This document shows, one piece after another, positions 7,501-11,475 of a stretch of DNA of 11,475 nt (position 1 is its first letter; every line of letters begins with the position of its first letter). Below the pieces are notes generated by a model. The model had not been told where the DNA came from and made no database searches. It saw only the letters and a program-made list of their open reading frames with translations. Made by a program: the position numbers and the translations under genes. This stretch comes from Saprospiraceae bacterium (GTDB taxonomy: Bacteria; Bacteroidota; Bacteroidia; Chitinophagales; Saprospiraceae), in the NCBI GenBank assembly GCA_015494245.1, contig WGBN01000291.1, positions 1 to 11,475 on the forward strand. The letters run 5' to 3'.

Positions 7501-10500
7501 TACAACAGCTACCAGTGGTATGACGAAGACGGCAACCTGCTCTCTACCGATGCCACCCCCACGCTCGGCCCCGGCCATTACCTCCTGCAGGTAACAGACA
7601 ATTCCGGCTGTACCGGCGAAACGGCCTTCACCATAGCCGAAGACCCGCTGCCCTATGCCCACATCTCCGTGCCCCTTTACGGAGGCCTATGCACAGGCGG
7701 AACAGTCAACTTACACGCCACGCAAAGCGAAAGCGGCTATACCTTTCAGTGGTTTTTGAATGGCAGCCCCATCCCCGGCGCCACCAATGCCACCTATACG
7801 GCCGGCCAAATCGGCACCTACGGACTGGTCGTAACCAATGCCGCCGGCTGCACAGCCACAGCCCCCGACATCCAGCTCCTCGCCTGTGAAGATGTGGGCG
7901 GAGCATGCGTCAATGGCGTCTGCATGCCCGCCGGCATCCCCGGTGCACCTGGAGGCGGTTGCAACATCAACGAGTACCCCTCTTACACCAAAAACGTAAC
8001 GGCAGATTGCTTCACCCATCAATTCCAAAACACGACCATCACCCACGAAGCGGGAAGCATGACCTGGTACTTCTATGATGCCAATTCCCAACTGATGAGC
8101 ATCTCCACCAACGAAAACCCGACAATCACTTTCCCTCCCGTTTTGGGATTTTACCCCATCGTTCAGGCAGCTAACATGCCCAACCTCTCCGCTCCGGGCT
8201 CTTACTGCCTTATAGGCGTGCTCTCTCAGGATACCGTCAAAATAGTCCCCGATTTTCAGGTCGAATCGAGTTGTATAGGTACGCCCACTCAGTTCACGGC
8301 CATTTCTCAAATTCTGGGAGGTACTATGCCTACCGGCTATTCCTGGGATTTTGGAGACCCCTCTTCCGGTGCAGACAACACCTCCAATTTGCAAAACCCC
8401 ACGCATACATTCAATGCAGCCGGAGACTACGACATCACCCTCAGCATCTCTACCGATGAGGGCTGCCAGGTCTCCATCACAAAAACCATCACCGTAGAGC
8501 CGCCGCCTGCAGTAGATTTCTCCCTGCCGGCTCAGGACTGCGAAGGCCTCTCCCTGCAGTTTTCCCCCACCGGCTTGCCGGACGACATCACCGGCTTCCT
8601 CTGGGATTTTGACGACCCCGCTTCCGGCAGCAGCAACAGCTCGGATTTTGAAGCGCCTTTCCACAGCTTCCAACAGGCGGGCAGCTACGACATCACACTC
8701 ACGGTTACAAACATAGCGGGCTGCTCCAACAGCCAAACGCATACTTTCACCGTCTTTCAAAATCAACTCGCCGGCAACATTGACGTTCAGCCCGACAGCC
8801 TGCTCTGCCCGGGAGATACCGCCATACTCACAGCTCCCGGAGGCCCAAGCCTCCTGAACTATCTGTGGACCACAGGCGACACCGTACAGGCGATCTCAAC
8901 GCAAGACGCTGGCGTGTTTGGCGTAAGCCTGAGCGACGAACACGGCTGCACCTACACCCCCGACGAAGTAGCCATCCAACTCTTTGACCTGCCTACAGCA
9001 GTCATTCAGGCCATTGAGTACAACGCATACGGCCAGCCCGTAGCCACTTTTGAAGGCAGCTACACTACCTGCGAAGGCGAAGACATCTTCCTGCAAGTTG
9101 CAGGTTCACAAGACTACTCCTACATCTGGTCCACCGGCGAAACCGGCGAAGGCATTTCCTTCACCGAAGAAAAGGACAATCTGCTGCCGCCCGGACAACA
9201 CGACATCAGCGTACTCATCACCGACCCCGCCGGATGCACCAACGAAGTAACTTTTTCTATTACCGTACTTCCCCTGCCCGAAACGCCCCTGCTCACAGCC
9301 GTACCCGCACCCCCGCTCTGCGAAGGCGAAACGGCTACGCTCTCCGTCACCAATGTGGACCCCGCCCTGACTTATACCTGGAACACGGGCGAATCCGGCG
9401 ACCAAATCGAGGTCATCGCTGCCGGCGATTATTACGTGCGGGCAACCGGCCCCGAAGGCTGCTCCTCCGAAAGTGAGCCGCTCACAGTCAACGCTGCTCC
9501 CCCCATCGGACAAGTGCCCTCCGGTTGCTTCGATCGCTGTGAGCCCGACACCATCTGCCTGCCCGACTTCCCCGCGGGTACTGATTTTCAATGGTTCTTC
9601 AATGGCACGCCCATACCCGCCCCCGAAGGCACCATCCCCGACCTGGTCGTTAACGAAGACGGCACCTATTACGTAAGCATGACGGATTCCAACGGCTGCT
9701 CCTCCACCTCAGATCCGCTCACCCTGGATTTGTCAGGCCCCACCGGCGACATCCTCGCCCCCGTCTGGTTTGACCTCAACCAAAATGAAGTCATTGATGT
9801 GCCCGACACCCTCGTACCCGACATCAATGTCTTCCTCATCCTCAATGGCATGACCATTGACAACGACACTTCCGACCAATTTGGCTTCGTCCTCTTCGAA
9901 GACCTGCCGCCCGCGACCTACCTGCTCGTCATTGATTCTACTACCCTGCCCGAAAACTGGTCCATCATCATTGACAGTCTTTACATACCTCTGGAAGGTA
10001 CCTGCGAAAACGGAGGCGGAACATTTCCATGCCCCGGCACAGACCCCCCTCCGCCGGATACCCTGTCGGGCTTCCTGCTCGGCATAGCGTGTATAGCCGA
10101 TGTGTCACAGGATATTTACTACGAAACCTGTGCAAATGACTTCATCATCTATGATGGCGAAATAATCTATCCGGGAGAGGTGCAGACGTTTACATACATC
10201 ACTCCCGAAGGCTGCGACTCCATAATTACCGTACACGTCAACGCCCTGCCTACAGATATGCAAACCCTTACCTTCAATGCCTGCGAGGGAAGCAGCATCT
10301 CCTACAACGGCCAGGACATCCCTGCAGGAGAAACGCAGAGCTTCACTTTCACAAACCAATTCGGCTGTGATTCTACAGTCGTCGTGGAAGTCAATGCCAT
10401 ACCCGAAGAGACCCAGACCCTCAGCTTCCAGCTGTGTCCCAATGACAGCCTGCTGTTCAACGGGCAATACATCTATCCGGGGGAAGAACAGGATTTCGTG

Positions 10501-11316
10501 TTCACCAATCAATTCGGCTGCGACTCCATTGTCATCGTGCAAGCCATGTCCCTGCCCGAAAGCGATTTCCTCGCCGAAGCCATAGATTCGGCCTGCTGGA
10601 ACGACTCCACCGGCAGCATCCTGATCAGCCTGACCGATCAACCGCTGCCTCCTTATACATATTCCATAGACGGAGAAAACTTCCAGGGCGATTCGCTCTT
10701 CCAGCATTTGCCGCAAGGCGAATATACCGTCTGGATACAGGATGCAAACGGCTGCCTCTTCCCGAAGACCATCTCCCTGCCCGTCATCCAGCCCTTAACG
10801 CTCACCCTCGACGACGCCACCATTGAATGTGCCGATGAAGGCACTCTGTTAGAGCCGCTGCTCATCAATCCCTCCGGGACGGAAGTCTTCTGGCAATGGC
10901 CCGATAGCAGCGGGGAGAGTACCTGGTTCGTCCAAATGCCCGGGGAGTATATGCTCGTCGTTTCCGACCAATGCGAGACGCTGCAAGTGCCCTTCGACAT
11001 CAGCTATGAGGCCGACGCAGAGGGGCTGCCGGTTTATGTGCCCAACGCCTTTTCACCCAATGGCGACGGCCTCAACGACTGTTTCAAACCCGAGTTTGCC
11101 CCTGATGTAAAGTTCATCACCTACACCTTCCGCGTCTTCGACCGCTGGGGCAACTTCCTCTTCGACGCCTCCGGCCCCGACGATTGCTGGGACGGCACTT
11201 TCCGCGACCAAATCATGGACCCCGCCGTCTTCGTCTGGTATCTGGAAGCTACCGTACAATACTGCCATCAAACGGTCTCCGTCTTTAAGAAAGGGGATGT
11301 GACCATTGTGAAATAG
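4510..11316 (+). CDS. giant modular surface protein (PKD/Ig-like/SdrD B-like/SprB-like) with T9SS type B (CHU_C) sorting domain
   Basis: A 2268-residue exported protein. Signal peptide 1-24 (cut before Gln25-Cys26). Many Ig-like/PKD-like beta modules follow, most opening with a Cys: residues 37, 121, 632, 720, 813, 897, 985, 1061, 1433, 1521, 1604 and 1677. Many close with Gly-Cys. Trp1003, Trp1081 and Trp1695 sit in Gln-Trp-Tyr/Phe Ig-like cores. Canonical PKD domains lie near 452-533 (Trp488-Asn-Phe-Gly-Asp-Gly), 1255-1336 (Trp1279-Asp-Phe-Gly-Asp-Pro) and 1337-1420 (Trp1365-Asp-Phe-Asp-Asp-Pro). Residues ~1746-1832 are SdrD B-like (Val-Trp-Phe-Asp-Leu-Asn-Gln-Asn). Three 51-residue repeats span 1868-2020, then an SprB-like module (~2019-2095). 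Residues ~2175-2268 are the CHU_C type B sorting domain, with Pro-Asn-Ala-Phe-Ser-Pro-Asn-Gly-Asp-Gly and Phe-Asp-Arg-Trp-Gly. No enzyme domain is visible. Known relatives are T9SS-exported surface proteins, some linked to gliding or adhesion. The adhesin or matrix role is inferred. The start is set by the signal peptide; no Shine-Dalgarno site is seen. Confidence 0.93.
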   Translation: MNHKTITRILLLSAILFLNIQLQAQCNITVVGPSTLCQNEEGTLTATIDFPATELATLEWALNGNPLLTMPDLPPDSYSLTIFSPGLYTIALLTNNGCIDTTQFFVEEILSPQVQIQGPDCLMPGQTAELIATGDFQGIVWDNGNPTPVITITEPGTYCATVYNDSLGNCSNGYECFTVNPANQLEIIATDAFCQDSSSNCQQVCANSLSTYEVQGINDPNTQILWTISGAESYQINGNQASVQWGDAGQGLILVENQLDNNPPMYVVPGQGSGTSIGGIYTTTFHVDVFGGSPPYQVQITTDPSGPWTNLNGPPYEYEAVSTNTLFYYQVSDAIGNTVSGQYFISPCNTMYGNIEITYNSNDTYNFTVTGSGNGINCSTFSITGDTTISNLPFDTLSGPFGPFPCNQALSISLQPDCPDYCPHLINLGPLCPTANCPSSDELCVSILPQAEAAFSTTPAAVNDTITLCAQQTLSIENNSSGAATYIWNFGDGQLSSDYEPEHTYLNPGFYELTLIARNACYCSDTSTLIVHVQDAFIPDISCLGTLCECMEMTYTTSADCGTYIWNVSPQGSIIDGGGPNDNFVTVFWSQGPEGYIELTTPGCGATCDQTRREYIPIISQSAQIQGNTEVCFQSVEEYSITEFESGTSFNWYVSGGGTILSGQGTHRITVLWEDQADILGNPQWVGIDYDNCYLECGGQDTLDVFILPEFFIEGPISVCESSTESFSTHNTINGGAVFANWQLMDESGAIVWNSTSPAAAVSIPFNVPGGNYTLLAQANNASEVCLDEYRIFIQVESAPPALLGINGALEVCPGTPYLYEATGSLPDHSIQWIVNNAGTIQELGGNPIIANWGDTTPYELSVFQTGSSALQCPSDTIQISPQPIQPFSISGPTEICLEETADFSIPAFENLNPVWSISNEETALLLSGQNTEQISVQGLQSGSVTISVSVCGLSANAQGSLSANINLTILPPPAPVIQAPASLCAGETAQVQTSQPYNSYQWYDEDGNLLSTDATPTLGPGHYLLQVTDNSGCTGETAFTIAEDPLPYAHISVPLYGGLCTGGTVNLHATQSESGYTFQWFLNGSPIPGATNATYTAGQIGTYGLVVTNAAGCTATAPDIQLLACEDVGGACVNGVCMPAGIPGAPGGGCNINEYPSYTKNVTADCFTHQFQNTTITHEAGSMTWYFYDANSQLMSISTNENPTITFPPVLGFYPIVQAANMPNLSAPGSYCLIGVLSQDTVKIVPDFQVESSCIGTPTQFTAISQILGGTMPTGYSWDFGDPSSGADNTSNLQNPTHTFNAAGDYDITLSISTDEGCQVSITKTITVEPPPAVDFSLPAQDCEGLSLQFSPTGLPDDITGFLWDFDDPASGSSNSSDFEAPFHSFQQAGSYDITLTVTNIAGCSNSQTHTFTVFQNQLAGNIDVQPDSLLCPGDTAILTAPGGPSLLNYLWTTGDTVQAISTQDAGVFGVSLSDEHGCTYTPDEVAIQLFDLPTAVIQAIEYNAYGQPVATFEGSYTTCEGEDIFLQVAGSQDYSYIWSTGETGEGISFTEEKDNLLPPGQHDISVLITDPAGCTNEVTFSITVLPLPETPLLTAVPAPPLCEGETATLSVTNVDPALTYTWNTGESGDQIEVIAAGDYYVRATGPEGCSSESEPLTVNAAPPIGQVPSGCFDRCEPDTICLPDFPAGTDFQWFFNGTPIPAPEGTIPDLVVNEDGTYYVSMTDSNGCSSTSDPLTLDLSGPTGDILAPVWFDLNQNEVIDVPDTLVPDINVFLILNGMTIDNDTSDQFGFVLFEDLPPATYLLVIDSTTLPENWSIIIDSLYIPLEGTCENGGGTFPCPGTDPPPPDTLSGFLLGIACIADVSQDIYYETCANDFIIYDGEIIYPGEVQTFTYITPEGCDSIITVHVNALPTDMQTLTFNACEGSSISYNGQDIPAGETQSFTFTNQFGCDSTVVVEVNAIPEETQTLSFQLCPNDSLLFNGQYIYPGEEQDFVFTNQFGCDSIVIVQAMSLPESDFLAEAIDSACWNDSTGSILISLTDQPLPPYTYSIDGENFQGDSLFQHLPQGEYTVWIQDANGCLFPKTISLPVIQPLTLTLDDATIECADEGTLLEPLLINPSGTEVFWQWPDSSGESTWFVQMPGEYMLVVSDQCETLQVPFDISYEADAEGLPVYVPNAFSPNGDGLNDCFKPEFAPDVKFITYTFRVFDRWGNFLFDASGPDDCWDGTFRDQIMDPAVFVWYLEATVQYCHQTVSVFKKGDVTIVK
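10111..10569 (+). repeat. three tandem 51-residue (153-bp) protein repeats within the giant surface protein
   Basis: The repeats have an exact period of 51 residues. The first Cys lies at 1874, 1925 and 1976, and the Cys of Gly-Cys-Asp-Ser at 1902, 1953 and 2004. Each unit runs Cys, a Tyr/Phe-Asn/Asp-Gly turn, Ile-Tyr/Pro-x-Gly-Glu, a Phe-Thr-Phe-like strand, and Gly-Cys-Asp-Ser followed by a Val-rich strand. Two Cys per unit suggest an internal disulfide. Such units are common in large Bacteroidota surface proteins; their binding partner is unknown. At DNA level the copies have diverged at synonymous positions. Confidence 0.85.
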
Positions 11317-11405
11317 GGAGCATGCAGAGTCTTTTCCCAACCCAGGCTTGATTTCAAAGTTGCATAAAATAAATGGCACCATCTGACAATTGAACCTTCC
11401 TTAAA

Positions 11406-11440
11406 ACCCGCGAAAATCCGCCGCACCCGCGAAAATCCGC
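11406..11440. repeat. two identical 16-base direct repeats in the 3' intergenic region
   Basis: ACCCGCGAAAATCCGC occurs at 11406-11421 and again at 11425-11440, a 19-base period with CGC between. The second copy plus the next G forms CGCG-AAAATC-CGCG, a small inverted repeat. The 159 bases after the giant gene (11317-11475) hold no gene that I can support and no clear terminator; these repeats are the only structure seen. They may be a dispersed intergenic repeat family, a regulator site for a gene beyond the window, or part of a larger array cut by the window edge. Confidence 0.6.
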
Positions 11441-11475
11441 GTTCTATTACGGCATTGTTGCTTACCGTCAATAGC

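Noticed and set aside
7711..8766. 351-codon leftward open frame inside the giant gene
   Set aside because: It is antisense to clear Ig-like and PKD modules and has low-complexity Gly/Val/Arg composition with no motif or ribosome site.
11406..11440. Start of a CRISPR array
   Set aside because: Repeats are 16 bases with a 3-base gap, far too short for CRISPR repeat and spacer sizes.
11268..11471. Small leftward gene at the window end
   Set aside because: It overlaps the sorting domain of the giant gene antisense, has no ribosome site and no recognisable domain.

Overview
The window reads as chromosomal DNA of a Bacteroidota bacterium, most like the Saprospiria/Chitinophagia type. Four things support this: two different type IX secretion (T9SS) C-terminal sorting domains, a giant PKD/Ig-like/SprB-type surface protein ending in a gliding-motility-associated (CHU_C) domain, promoter-like elements close to the Bacteroidota TAnnTTTG type, and mostly weak Shine-Dalgarno sites. 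The genus cannot be told from the sequence.

Left part (1-1951). The first 35 bases look like the last codons of a rightward gene, followed by an inverted repeat that may end transcription from one or both sides. A compact leftward operon then runs from a near-perfect Bacteroidota -7 element (1944-1951). It encodes an ECF-type sigma factor (1296-1883), a small soluble zinc-finger anti-sigma-like protein (956-1321, overlapping the sigma gene by 26 bases) and a lipoprotein alpha/beta hydrolase (108-959, overlapping by 4 bases as ATGA). The overlaps suggest translational coupling. The operon may link a regulatory pair to an envelope-anchored hydrolase.

Middle (1952-4509). A strong hairpin (2002-2033) follows a leftward 729-residue secreted protein. 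That protein has a signal peptide, no cysteine, several methionine clusters, a probable alpha-helical toroid-like C-terminal half and a type A T9SS sorting domain. Its function is not recognised. Its upstream region (4244-4509) is shared with the divergent giant gene and holds a promoter-like pair and two inverted repeats.

Right part (4510-11475). A single rightward gene encodes a 2268-residue exported modular protein. Its modules are a series of Ig-like/PKD-like domains (each opened by a Cys, many closed by a Gly-Cys motif), three canonical PKD domains, one SdrD B-like domain, three tandem 51-residue repeats, one SprB-like module and a C-terminal type B T9SS sorting domain. It is probably a cell-surface adhesin or matrix protein. 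The last 159 bases have no gene; they contain two identical 16-base direct repeats.

There are no RNA genes, CRISPR arrays or transposases in the window.
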